A stretch of DNA of 17,102 nucleotides, taken from the NCBI GenBank assembly GCA_910579075.1, contig CAJTSV010000031.1:8151-25252 (forward strand). Direction: 5' to 3'. The translations under genes and the position numbers were made by a program. The stretch comes from an uncultured Eubacterium sp. Lineage in GTDB: Bacteria; Bacillota; Clostridia; Lachnospirales; Lachnospiraceae. How positions within the stretch are numbered: the first letter of the stretch is position 1; each line of letters begins with the position of its first letter. The notes beneath the pieces were generated by a model that ran no database searches, was not told the DNA's origin, and saw only the letters and a program-made list of their open reading frames with translations. This document shows, piece after piece, positions 6,689 to 14,753 of this stretch.

Positions 6689-7814
6689 GCTCAGTACCTT
6701 CCAGACGGATTCCCCTTGATACGCTCAGCGCAAGCCCCATTTCTGCTAACAGGAAGCTGGTCGACGTGCCCCCGTAGCTGATAAACGGCAGCGTAATGCC
6801 GGTATTTGGAATCGTATTTGTTACAACGGCAATGTTCAGGATTACCTGAATCGCGATATGCGCCATAATGCCGGAAACAATCAGCGCGCCATATAAATCC
6901 GACGCATTGTTCGCAATGACCATCAGCCGCCATATCATCAGCAGAAACAGAAGAATCACGCACATGGCTCCAAACAGTCCCAGTTCTTCGCAGATAATCG
7001 AAAAAATCATGTCGTTTTGCGCTTCCGGCACGAATCCGAGCTTTTGCATGCTCTGCCCGAGCCCCTTGCCAAACAGCCCGCCGGAACCGATGGCATACAG
7101 CCCCTGCAGCGTCTGGAACGCCGTGTCCGAGGTATAATTTTCCGGATGCAGCCATGCGTCAATGCGGTCCATGCGGTAGGTTGCCGCCATAATAAACAGC
7201 ACGCCGCCGCCGACTATGCCGACACCGCCCATTGCGAAAAACTGCCAGTATTTCGGGCTTGCCACAAATGTAATGACAATGGCAATGCCCATAATAATAA
7301 TCGCCGTGCTTAAGTTTGCATACGCCACAATCACAAATATCGGTACAATCATAATCATGACCTTAATCAGGTTTGCAAACTTTCCAATCTGTTTCGGAAT
7401 CCGGCACACAATGCCTGACAAAAACAGGATGGTTGCCATCTTTGCCAGCTCGGATGGCTGGAAGTTCAAAGGCCCGAGCTGCATCCACCTGGTAGAACCG
7501 TTGCGCGCATCTGTCATAAATAATACCGCCACACACAAAACGAGTGCCAGGAAATATGCGAAATTTCCAAAATAAATCCATATATGATAGTCAATTTTTG
7601 AAATCGCAATCATGGCTGTAATTCCAAGCACTGCCGCAAATCCCTGTCTCCTCAGATAATGAAGCGTGTCGCCGTCATACTTTAAGTTTGCATTATACGC
7701 GCTGACACTGTAAAGCATGACCAGCCCGAACCCTAATAAAAAAATCACCAGAAAAAACAGGCTGTAATCACAATATTTGGTTTTCTTTTGCCTGGTCTTG
7801 TTCCTTCTGCCCAC
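6681..7814 (-). CDS. ftsW: FtsW/RodA/SpoVE-family peptidoglycan glycosyltransferase
   Basis: SEDS proteins polymerise lipid II into glycan strands in partnership with a class B PBP. This 377-aa protein has about ten hydrophobic helices and the family motifs FQPSELAK (118-125), the loop PEAQNDMIFSIICEELG with the presumed catalytic Asp in QNDMIF (about 268), and LPFISYGGTS near the C-terminus. At the place of the usual PDFGT/PDLGT motif it reads ANLSTA. The position (after murD, before divIB) is that of spoVE in Bacillus and ftsW elsewhere; sequence alone does not tell whether it serves division, spore cortex or both. I accept the GTG start at 7814 because AGGAG lies 8 nt upstream (7823-7827). 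The 89-nt gap to murD contains no clear promoter or terminator. Confidence 0.94.
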   Translation of the reverse strand: MGRRNKTRQKKTKYCDYSLFFLVIFLLGFGLVMLYSVSAYNANLKYDGDTLHYLRRQGFAAVLGITAMIAISKIDYHIWIYFGNFAYFLALVLCVAVLFMTDARNGSTRWMQLGPLNFQPSELAKMATILFLSGIVCRIPKQIGKFANLIKVMIMIVPIFVIVAYANLSTAIIIMGIAIVITFVASPKYWQFFAMGGVGIVGGGVLFIMAATYRMDRIDAWLHPENYTSDTAFQTLQGLYAIGSGGLFGKGLGQSMQKLGFVPEAQNDMIFSIICEELGLFGAMCVILLFLLMIWRLMVIANNASDLYGALIVSGIMAHIAIQVILNIAVVTNTIPNTGITLPFISYGGTSTSFLLAEMGLALSVSRGIRLEGTEHD

Positions 7815-7903
7815 TCCTGCAACTCCTGATTTTTCTTTTCCATAATTCCGGATGCCTGGCTGCCCATGCTCCGGCTTCTTTTGTCCCCAAAAGGCAGGAC
7901 CTC

Positions 7904-9328
7904 TTATGCCTGCAGCCCTCTTACGGTTTCTTTAAATTTTCTCCCCCGTTCCTCATAATTCTGAAACATATCCCAGCTGGCACATGCAGGCGAAAGCAGC
8001 ACGGCTTCCCCTTCCTGCGCCTGTCTGTAGCAGTGAATCACTGCTTCTTCCAGTGTTTCACACATGACAATATTCAAAAATCCTTTTTCCTTTGCTGTCT
8101 TCGCAATTTTTTCCTTCGTTTCCCCAATTAAAACCAGCTGCTTTACTTTTGTGCCGAAGGCATCAATCCAGCTGCCATATTCTGCCTGTTTGTCATAGCC
8201 GCCGCCAATCAGGTAAGCCGGCCGGTTCATCGCCAGGATTCCCTGTATGGCAGCATCCGTATTGGTTGCCTTCGAATCGTTGTAATAACGGACGCCCTTT
8301 ATTTCACCCGCATATTCTATTCTATGCTCGACTGCCTGAAAAGTTTTCAAAACACCTGCAATTTTTTCAAAAGGAACGCCCAGTGCATGCGAAACTGCCG
8401 CTGCCGCCATGGCATTCTCATAATTGTGGACGCCTAAAAGGTTCATCTCCCCTGTATGGACAATCCTGTGCGCGCCGTCTTCAAAGGCTGCCCAGATGCT
8501 GCCGTCTTCCAGGTAAAATCCCCGCTCCAGCTTTCGCTTGCTGCTAAAATAAATCACGTTTAAACTATGCGGGCTTTCTGCCATCCTGCGTCCGAATTCC
8601 CGCAGGCGTTCATCCTCATAATTCAGCACGCATGCCTGGCCGGGCTTTTGGTTTTTTGTAACAGACTCCTTGACGGCTGCATAGCAGTCCATCGTATGAT
8701 GCCTGTTTAAATGGTCCGGCGTAATATTTAAAATGGCAGACACATCCGGCGTGAACTGTTCTATGGTTTCCAGCTGGAAGCTGCTGATTTCTGCGGCTGT
8801 AACAGTATTTCCTGTCATCTGTGCAGCCAGTGACGCATACGGAATGCCGATGTTTCCGGCCACCTTTACATCTGCAAAATGGCTTTTTAAAATTTCCCCG
8901 GTTAACGCCGTCGTCGTTGTCTTTCCATTCGTTCCGGTAATGGCAGCCAGGTGTCCTTTTGCATACCGGTATGCCAGCTCGATTTCTCCCCAGATGCGCA
9001 CGCCGTGTTCCCGGAGCTTTTGTGCCGCTCCGGTATCGGATGGCATGCCAGGGGATAAAACGGCAATCGAAACCTGTTCGATTACGGCTTCTGCAAGCTC
9101 CCCGAGCACCACCGGCACGTCTGTACCCGGCCCTTTGGCTGCTTCCTGCCCAAAGGGCTGTGCAAGCTTTGCGCGGATATCCGCTGCGCACGCTTTTTCA
9201 TTTCCGTCATATACTATAATGTCCGCACCGTCTGCAAGCAGCAGCCGTGCTGCCGCAATGCCGCTTGCGCCGGTTCCTGCGACCAGGATTTTTTTCCCGC
9301 CGGCCAGCTGGCTGATAACACTGTTCAT
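7904..9328 (-). CDS. murD: UDP-N-acetylmuramoyl-L-alanine--D-glutamate ligase
   Basis: MurD is the cytoplasmic ATP-dependent ligase that adds D-glutamate to UDP-MurNAc-L-Ala in peptidoglycan precursor synthesis. The 474-aa protein has an N-terminal nucleotide-binding domain (KKILVAGTGASGIAAARLL, 12-30) and a central ATPase domain with P-loop TGTNGKTTTT (131-140), SSFQLE and NITPDHLNRH (201-210). The C-terminal ligase domain includes YYNDSKATNTDA and LSPACASWDMF. I place the start at 9328 (MNSVISQLAGG) because AGGAGG lies 7 nt upstream (9336-9341). The open frame reaches 9376, but that would overlap mraY and has no ribosome-binding site; 9334 is another candidate but is too close to the Shine-Dalgarno. 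The gap to mraY is 20 bases. The other Mur ligase genes are not in the window. Confidence 0.96.
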   Translation of the reverse strand: MNSVISQLAGGKKILVAGTGASGIAAARLLLADGADIIVYDGNEKACAADIRAKLAQPFGQEAAKGPGTDVPVVLGELAEAVIEQVSIAVLSPGMPSDTGAAQKLREHGVRIWGEIELAYRYAKGHLAAITGTNGKTTTTALTGEILKSHFADVKVAGNIGIPYASLAAQMTGNTVTAAEISSFQLETIEQFTPDVSAILNITPDHLNRHHTMDCYAAVKESVTKNQKPGQACVLNYEDERLREFGRRMAESPHSLNVIYFSSKRKLERGFYLEDGSIWAAFEDGAHRIVHTGEMNLLGVHNYENAMAAAAVSHALGVPFEKIAGVLKTFQAVEHRIEYAGEIKGVRYYNDSKATNTDAAIQGILAMNRPAYLIGGGYDKQAEYGSWIDAFGTKVKQLVLIGETKEKIAKTAKEKGFLNIVMCETLEEAVIHCYRQAQEGEAVLLSPACASWDMFQNYEERGRKFKETVRGLQA

Positions 9329-9348
9329 GTTCATTCCTCCTGTCACGC

Positions 9349-10317
9349 TTACAGGCCCATATATGCAATCAGGCACAGAAGCGTCGTAATAATCGAAAAG
9401 ACGGCCACTACCTTTGTCTCTGACCAGCCGCCAAGCTCAAAGTGATGGTGAATCGGAGCCATGCGGAAAATCCGCTTTCCATGGGTCAGCTTGAAATACC
9501 CGACCTGCAGCATGACCGATAAAATTTCTATCCAGTAAATCAGTGCCACAATCAGGATAAACATCGGCATCTGCATCATATATGCGGTCGACGCCACAAA
9601 TCCCCCAAGCGCCAGCGAACCGGTATCGCCCATAAACACACTTGCCGGATAGACATTAAACAGCAAAAATCCAAGCAGTGCCCCCACAACCGCACACGTA
9701 ATCGGCTCAATGCCGCTCTGCGTCCCGATTGCAACTACCGTAAAAAAGGTTGCTATCAGCACCGTCACGCTGGATGCCAGGCCGTCTAAGCCGTCCGTAA
9801 AGTTTGCCCCGTTTACGGTTCCAATCACTGCCAGAAAAAGAATCGGCAGTGCCAGCCATCCGAAATCTGCATAAACTCCGTGTGAAAACGGCACCAGCAT
9901 CGTCAGCGGAATATCCGAAAACCGTGCCAGGTATATTGCAAATACAGCAGTCACTACAATTTCCAGAATCATCTTCTGCCATGCAAAAAGCCCGTCAGAG
10001 CGTTTCAGCACAACCTTCAGATAATCGTCAAAAAAACCGATGACCCCGAATCCGGCTGTTACAAACAGAATCGGTATGATTTTCGGATAAGAGGAGATGA
10101 AAAAGAGCGATGTGATAATAATCGCAAGCAGTATCATCAGTCCCCCCATCGTCGGTGTCCCTGTTTTTTTCTGGTGTGATTTTAATTCTTCACGTTCTGT
10201 ATTTCCCACTTTCAGCCTTCGCAGAACCGGTATCAGAACCGGCCCTGAGAGCGCAGTAACTGCAAATGCAAGAATTACTGCAAAAATATAGCGGGAATCA
10301 ATCAGCTGCTGTGTCAT
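9349..10317 (-). CDS. mraY: Phospho-N-acetylmuramoyl-pentapeptide-transferase
   Basis: MraY transfers phospho-MurNAc-pentapeptide from UDP to undecaprenyl phosphate, making lipid I at the inner face of the membrane. The 322-aa protein is a polytopic membrane enzyme with KTGTPTMGG (51-59), the Asp pair in FFDDYLK (95-101), NFTDGLDGL (172-180), the catalytic-region Asp in FMGDTGSLALGG (D231) and the histidine-rich loop RMAPIHHHFEL (285-295), all hallmarks of the family. The open frame extends to an ATG at 10344, but only the ATG at 10317 has a Shine-Dalgarno (AAGGAAGG, about 9 nt upstream), so I use it. A possible internal promoter lies at 10364-10392. In Bacillus, murE lies between spoVD and mraY; here it is absent. 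Confidence 0.96.
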   Translation of the reverse strand: MTQQLIDSRYIFAVILAFAVTALSGPVLIPVLRRLKVGNTEREELKSHQKKTGTPTMGGLMILLAIIITSLFFISSYPKIIPILFVTAGFGVIGFFDDYLKVVLKRSDGLFAWQKMILEIVVTAVFAIYLARFSDIPLTMLVPFSHGVYADFGWLALPILFLAVIGTVNGANFTDGLDGLASSVTVLIATFFTVVAIGTQSGIEPITCAVVGALLGFLLFNVYPASVFMGDTGSLALGGFVASTAYMMQMPMFILIVALIYWIEILSVMLQVGYFKLTHGKRIFRMAPIHHHFELGGWSETKVVAVFSIITTLLCLIAYMGL

Positions 10318-10363
10318 TCTCTTTATCCTTCCTTCATTTGTCATGCTATTGCTTTAAATATCA

Positions 10364-10392
10364 AGTATAACGGATTTTCCCCAAGGTTGCAA
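10364..10392 (-). promoter_or_regulatory. Possible internal promoter ahead of mraY
   Basis: On the minus strand TTGCAA (10387-10392), a 17-bp spacer and TATACT (10364-10369) lie in the short gap after the spoVD-like gene. The -35 matches 4 of 6 and the -10 matches 5 of 6. It would give mraY, murD, ftsW and divIB expression that does not depend on the mraZ promoter. This is based on sequence only. Confidence 0.45.
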
Positions 10393-10396
10393 GGGC

Positions 10397-12169
10397 TCAA
10401 TTTATGCTTTGTCCGGATTCCCCGTCCTGAGCGTCCTGAACCGCTTCTAAATCCCGTTCCAGCCCGAGATATGGCAGGATATTTAAAAACAGCTCTTTTG
10501 CAACCGGGGCTGCAATCGTGCCGCCATAATAGACACCCGTCGGATTATTGATAATAACCAGACAGAGCACCTGCGGGTCGCTGGCCGGGGCAAAGCACAT
10601 AAACGAAGAAATATAGCGGTGGGCGCTTCTTGGCAGTGTCTGCGAGGTCGCTGTCTTGCCGCCAATCTGGTACCCTTCGATATAAGCATTTTTGCCTCCC
10701 CCTTCGGATACGACCTTTTCCAGAAGAAAGCGCATCGTTTCGGATGTCTTTTCACTGACAATCTGTGTCTTTGGCTCATAGTCGAATACTTCCACGGCGT
10801 TTCCTTCCTGGTCTTCGACCTGCACGCCAAAATGCGGCGTAACGCGCCTGCCGCCATTGATAAGCGAGGATATCGTGGCAGCAAGCTGCACCGGCGTAAT
10901 CTGGAACGACTGGCCGAACGATACCGTGGCAAGCTCCACCTGGCCGATATTCTTTTTTTCATGCATAATCGTCCTTGCCTCGCCCGGCAGGTCAATGCCG
11001 GTTTTGGCCAGCAGCCCGAACTGCTTGAAATATTTATAATACTGGTCGGCCCCAAGCCGCATTCCAAGCTCGATAAAAACCGGATTGCACGAATTTTCCA
11101 GCCCCTGCACAAAGCTCTGTGCCCCGTGCCCGCTCGTTCTTGCACAGCGGATTCTGCGGTCTTCGACAATTTTATAGCCTGGGCAGAAAAAATTATCATT
11201 TAAAGAAACAACGCCTGCTTCCAGCGCCGCAGATGCGGTAATAACCTTAAACGTGGAGCCCGGCTCATATGTGTCATTGATGCAGCCGTTGCGCCACATC
11301 TGGTTTAACAGATTCTGCTTTTCTTCCTGGCTGGCAGCAGATACCCCTTCCGGCAGCGTATAGGGGTCATTTAAGTTAAATTCCGGCAGGTTTGTCATGG
11401 CCAGTATTTCGCCGTTAGACGGCTTCATAATGATGATGCTGACACTGTCCGCTTCCTTTGCCTGCATGGCCTTTTCGGCTGCCTGCTGCGCGTACATCTG
11501 GATATTGTAATCCAGGCTGATGCGCAGGTTATTGCCGTCGACAGGATTAAGCCTGCTCTCCCCGGCATCTGCAATTTCCACGCCCCTGGCATCGGTCAGC
11601 GTCAGGATTTTGCCGTTTTTGCCCATCAGCTTGTCGTCATATACGACTTCCAGCCCGATAATGCCCTGGTTGTCTCCGCCCGTAAATCCAAGCACCTTGG
11701 AAGCCAGGCTGTCATACACGTAATAGCGCTTGTAATCTTCATCCACCTTGACGCCGTCCAGCTTGTAATCCCGGATTTTATCGCCGGTTTCCTTGGAAAC
11801 ATTGGACTTTATCCGCTCAATGGAACTGTATTTTTCCACCCGCTTGCGGACGGTTTCTTCTTCCATTTCCAGCTCCCTGCAAAGCACTTCTATCACGCGC
11901 TCCGCATCCTTAATCTGGCTGCGGATAACGGAAATCGTGCAGACGCTGCGGTTTGATGCCAGCACCTTGCCATTGATGTCCAGAATTTTCCCGCGTGCCG
12001 CCTTGATATCGCGTTCCCGCTCGTGCAGGTCCTGGGCCTTGGCGCTGTAATAAACAGACTGGAATACCATTAAATAAACAAGCCTTCCAGCTAAAAACAG
12101 CATAACCAGAAATACACAGAAAAAAACGGTCACGACCTTTTTGCGGTGATGCGTTTTCATCCCATTCAT
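10397..12169 (-). CDS. Class B penicillin-binding protein, SpoVD-like
   Basis: Class B PBPs are transpeptidases that crosslink peptidoglycan; SpoVD makes spore cortex together with SpoVE. This 590-aa protein has one N-terminal membrane anchor (about 11-33), a dimerisation domain (about 50-240) and a transpeptidase domain with STFK (S305 nucleophile, K308) and SCN (360-362). The third motif is KTAT (505-508) in place of KTGT. It has no C-terminal PASTA domain, unlike B. subtilis SpoVD. The call as SpoVD-like comes from its position: it is the second PBP in the cluster, after pbpB and before mraY, exactly where spoVD lies in Bacillus. A division role cannot be excluded. The Shine-Dalgarno GAGG lies 8 nt before the ATG and falls inside the 3' arm of a strong inverted repeat (12176-12222). 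That suggests controlled translation or separate transcription. Confidence 0.88.
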   Translation of the reverse strand: MNGMKTHHRKKVVTVFFCVFLVMLFLAGRLVYLMVFQSVYYSAKAQDLHERERDIKAARGKILDINGKVLASNRSVCTISVIRSQIKDAERVIEVLCRELEMEEETVRKRVEKYSSIERIKSNVSKETGDKIRDYKLDGVKVDEDYKRYYVYDSLASKVLGFTGGDNQGIIGLEVVYDDKLMGKNGKILTLTDARGVEIADAGESRLNPVDGNNLRISLDYNIQMYAQQAAEKAMQAKEADSVSIIIMKPSNGEILAMTNLPEFNLNDPYTLPEGVSAASQEEKQNLLNQMWRNGCINDTYEPGSTFKVITASAALEAGVVSLNDNFFCPGYKIVEDRRIRCARTSGHGAQSFVQGLENSCNPVFIELGMRLGADQYYKYFKQFGLLAKTGIDLPGEARTIMHEKKNIGQVELATVSFGQSFQITPVQLAATISSLINGGRRVTPHFGVQVEDQEGNAVEVFDYEPKTQIVSEKTSETMRFLLEKVVSEGGGKNAYIEGYQIGGKTATSQTLPRSAHRYISSFMCFAPASDPQVLCLVIINNPTGVYYGGTIAAPVAKELFLNILPYLGLERDLEAVQDAQDGESGQSIN

Positions 12170-12175
12170 AAAGCA

Positions 12176-12222
12176 AACCTCATAATAGCAGTTATTATAG
12201 CTTATTCTGCAATTATGAGGTT
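12176..12222 (-). promoter_or_regulatory. Inverted repeat covering the ribosome-binding site of the spoVD-like gene, with TATAAT at its centre
   Basis: The arms AACCTCATAAT and ATTATGAGGTT pair perfectly over 11 bp (12176-12186 with 12212-12222). After one mismatch a further 4 bp pair (GCAG/CTGC, 12188-12191 with 12207-12210), closing a 15-nt loop. As RNA this is a long hairpin whose 3' arm holds the Shine-Dalgarno GAGG. It is not followed by a T-run, so it is not a terminator. A perfect -10 hexamer TATAAT (12194-12199, minus strand) sits at the centre, without an evident -35. It may therefore be a translation switch or a protein-binding site over a promoter. Confidence 0.7.
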
Positions 12223-12240
12223 ATGTATTTTTTACCGGAA

Positions 12241-14229
12241 TCAATTGTATTTTACAGACTCACCCAATGCTGCTTTTGCTTCATAGCCGGAAATTGCAGT
12301 ATACATATTGGTATCTTTTTTCTTTGGGGCATTTTCGCCCGGTTCTTCATCTTTGTATATATTCATGTAAGGAAGGATTTCTTCCAGTATCTCCCGCGCG
12401 AGGTTCTGCGCAAACGTGCTGTGTGCCTGCTCCTCATTTTCAGTCGGCTGGTTTGGCGTATCGATAACCGTGTAAATGACAAGCTGCGGATTGTCCTTCG
12501 GCAGAAAGCCGATAAAGGAAACGACATAATTTCCCTTTCCGCGCGGCAGCTTTTCTGCCGTTCCTGTCTTGCCGCCCATTGAATAGCCCGGAACCTTCGC
12601 CGTATTTGCAGTTCCCTCACTGACCGTTGCAAATAAATATTCCCTGAGCCTGTCACTCGTCTCCCTCGAAACCGTCTGTTTTAACAGCACCGGCTTGACT
12701 TCTTCCACCAGGCTGCCGTTTTCATCCGTAATCTTTGATACCATATGCGGCTTATAATAATTGCCGCCGTTTACAAGGGAGCTGAATGCACTGACCATCT
12801 GAATCATTGTGCAGTTGTAATTCTGCCCAAACGATGCACTTGCAAGGTCTACCGAAGACATCTGGTCTGCTGTCCGCACAAGCGTATCTGTCCTTGCCTC
12901 GCCCGGCAGGTCAATGTTTGTCCGAACCCCCATGCCAAAAATACTCTGATATTCCGAAAAAATATCCCGGCCCATCCTCCTTCCAATCTGCATCATCGTA
13001 TCGTTGCAGGAATCCATCAGCGCTTTCTGCAGCGTTTCCGTACCGTGCCCGCTGCGGGCAACGCACCGGATTCTCCTGTCTGCCACCATTTCAAACCCGT
13101 CGCATTCAAACGTTTCCCGGCCGGTTAATTTGCCGCTGTCTAATCCGGCCGCAACGGTAAGCGGCTTTTGCGTGGAACCCGGCTCAAAGGTATCGCTGAT
13201 ACAGAAATTACGCCAGATCTGGTTTAACGCATCCGCCGTTTCCTTTTCACTCATTTTTTCAATATCTTCTTTGCTGTAAAAGCCTTCGAGCGAACGCGGA
13301 TTGGAGAGGTCGTAATCGGGCGACTGTGCCATGGACAGTATTTCGCCGGTATTCGGATTTTCGATAATGACGCCGATTTTTTCCGCCCCGTCACCCGGCC
13401 TTGCTTCGTCCTTATAAGCCCTGTTAAATTCCTTGATTTTGGCTTCCACGACAGACTGGATGTTCATATCAATCGTGGTAACGATATTGTTCCCGTCCAC
13501 TGCATTTTTAATCGTCTTTTCCATGGAATTGTCCGAATTCAGGTAGCCGTACTGCCTGCCGTCCATGCCGTTTAACGTGCTGTTATAATAGTTTTCCAGG
13601 CCGGCCATCCCGACATTGCCGGATGTCGTAAATCCGATAACGGAGCTTGCCAGCGATTTGTATGGATAATTGCGCTGGTATTCTTTTTCAAACCAGACGC
13701 CCTTGATATTTTTTGCTGTCTTGGAATCCTTATCATTTTGTTTTTCCAGAAATACCTGGATATCATCATAAGGAAGACGCTTGGCCAGCACCTTGTAACG
13801 GTTATCCGGGTTTTCACTGATAAATGTGCGGATTTCCGTCTCAGAAAGCAGCTGGGGAAAGCTTGTTAAAAGCGCCTTCATGGTCGGTTCCAGGTATTCT
13901 TCCTTAGACGTTATGACGGAGCAGTCTAAAATCACGTTATAGACATCCAGGCTGGTTGCAAGCTCAATGCCGTTACGGTCTAAAATATCACCCCTGCGGT
14001 AAGGGATTGTCCTGCTGCCGTAATTCGCCTGTGCCAGCACGATTTTCTGGTATTTCGGCCCGCTTGTATGCTCAATGTACATCAGGCGGCCCATCATCCC
14101 GGCCAGAGCCAGCACAATACAAAAAAACACAACCATCATTTTCAGGTGATTCCTGCGGCTTAACCGGACCCATTTGTGCGGGCCTGCTTTCTTTCTGCGC
14201 CGTCTTGCGGATTTACGTTCAGATGCCAT
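12241..14229 (-). CDS. pbpB: Class B penicillin-binding protein, septal transpeptidase (PbpB/FtsI-like)
   Basis: This membrane-anchored transpeptidase crosslinks septal peptidoglycan and works with FtsW and the FtsL-DivIB-DivIC complex. The 662-aa protein has a strongly basic cytoplasmic tail (about 1-28), one membrane helix (about 30-50), a dimerisation domain beginning YRRGDILDRNGIELATSL (77-94), and a transpeptidase domain with STQK (S352, K355), SCN (407-409) and KTGT (554-557). All three catalytic motifs are intact. No PASTA repeats follow; the C-terminal tail (about 625-662) is charged and low in complexity. It is the first PBP after ftsL, the usual place of pbpB/ftsI. The ATG start has AAGGTGG a few bases upstream and lies 29 bases after ftsL. 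Confidence 0.92.
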   Translation of the reverse strand: MASERKSARRRRKKAGPHKWVRLSRRNHLKMMVVFFCIVLALAGMMGRLMYIEHTSGPKYQKIVLAQANYGSRTIPYRRGDILDRNGIELATSLDVYNVILDCSVITSKEEYLEPTMKALLTSFPQLLSETEIRTFISENPDNRYKVLAKRLPYDDIQVFLEKQNDKDSKTAKNIKGVWFEKEYQRNYPYKSLASSVIGFTTSGNVGMAGLENYYNSTLNGMDGRQYGYLNSDNSMEKTIKNAVDGNNIVTTIDMNIQSVVEAKIKEFNRAYKDEARPGDGAEKIGVIIENPNTGEILSMAQSPDYDLSNPRSLEGFYSKEDIEKMSEKETADALNQIWRNFCISDTFEPGSTQKPLTVAAGLDSGKLTGRETFECDGFEMVADRRIRCVARSGHGTETLQKALMDSCNDTMMQIGRRMGRDIFSEYQSIFGMGVRTNIDLPGEARTDTLVRTADQMSSVDLASASFGQNYNCTMIQMVSAFSSLVNGGNYYKPHMVSKITDENGSLVEEVKPVLLKQTVSRETSDRLREYLFATVSEGTANTAKVPGYSMGGKTGTAEKLPRGKGNYVVSFIGFLPKDNPQLVIYTVIDTPNQPTENEEQAHSTFAQNLAREILEEILPYMNIYKDEEPGENAPKKKDTNMYTAISGYEAKAALGESVKYN

Positions 14230-14258
14230 ATTCCACCTTTATCCTGTATTTCGCATGC

Positions 14259-14750
14259 TTATTCCGTATACTGCGTCATATAATCAGCATTTTCAATTGA
14301 ATAATAAACAATCTGATTTTCAGACGGGTATTTCATTCCAAGCTTTTTCGCCTTTTTTTTCACTTCCTTTAAATCTATGGAAGACGTGATGCGCTTATAG
14401 GCCGCATCATTTTCTAGTTTCAGGGAAGAAATCTCTGCTTCGAGTGATTCGACCGCCCTCTGGCGTATAATAAGGTCAGACTGCAGGCTGACATAAGCAA
14501 CGGATGTGATGACTACGGATAAAACACAGGCTGATAAAAAAGCGACATAACCGGCATTCATTTTGAGTGCGCGTTCCCGGTTTCTGCGCGCTGCACGCCT
14601 GCGCCTTCGTTTCTGCTCGGATATCCGTCTTTCTTCTTTCCGTTTTTTACGTTCGTCGTGGTAATCTGGTACAGCTTCCAGCCGGCGGACGGTATTGCCA
14701 TCCTCGTAGGTATCAATCTGATATAGTCTCTGCTTGCTGCGTCTGCTCAT
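14259..14750 (-). CDS. ftsL: FtsL-like cell division protein
   Basis: FtsL is a small bitopic membrane protein that pairs with DivIC and DivIB in the divisome. This 163-aa protein has an unusually long, highly basic cytoplasmic region (about 1-63, including a run of Arg/Lys at 45-60), one membrane helix (about 65-88), and then a short extracellular coiled coil (about 90-125, SLEAEISSLKLENDAAYKRI). It ends in KAKKLGMKYPSENQIVYY, typical of FtsL/DivIC septum-formation proteins. The family is poorly conserved; the call rests on topology and on the position between rsmH and pbpB. The start ATG lies 3 bases after the rsmH stop and has AAGGAG about 9-10 nt upstream, inside rsmH. Confidence 0.88.
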   Translation of the reverse strand: MSRRSKQRLYQIDTYEDGNTVRRLEAVPDYHDERKKRKEERRISEQKRRRRRAARRNRERALKMNAGYVAFLSACVLSVVITSVAYVSLQSDLIIRQRAVESLEAEISSLKLENDAAYKRITSSIDLKEVKKKAKKLGMKYPSENQIVYYSIENADYMTQYTE

Positions 14751-14753
14751 TCT

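Noticed and set aside
7815..7903. ATG at 7843 and a CCGGA/TCCGG hairpin in the murD-ftsW gap
   Set aside because: The ATG is out of frame with ftsW and gives only about 32 codons; the hairpin has no T-run and no clear role.
10318..10344. Longer mraY start at 10344
   Set aside because: It has no ribosome-binding site, while AAGGAAGG stands properly before the ATG at 10317.
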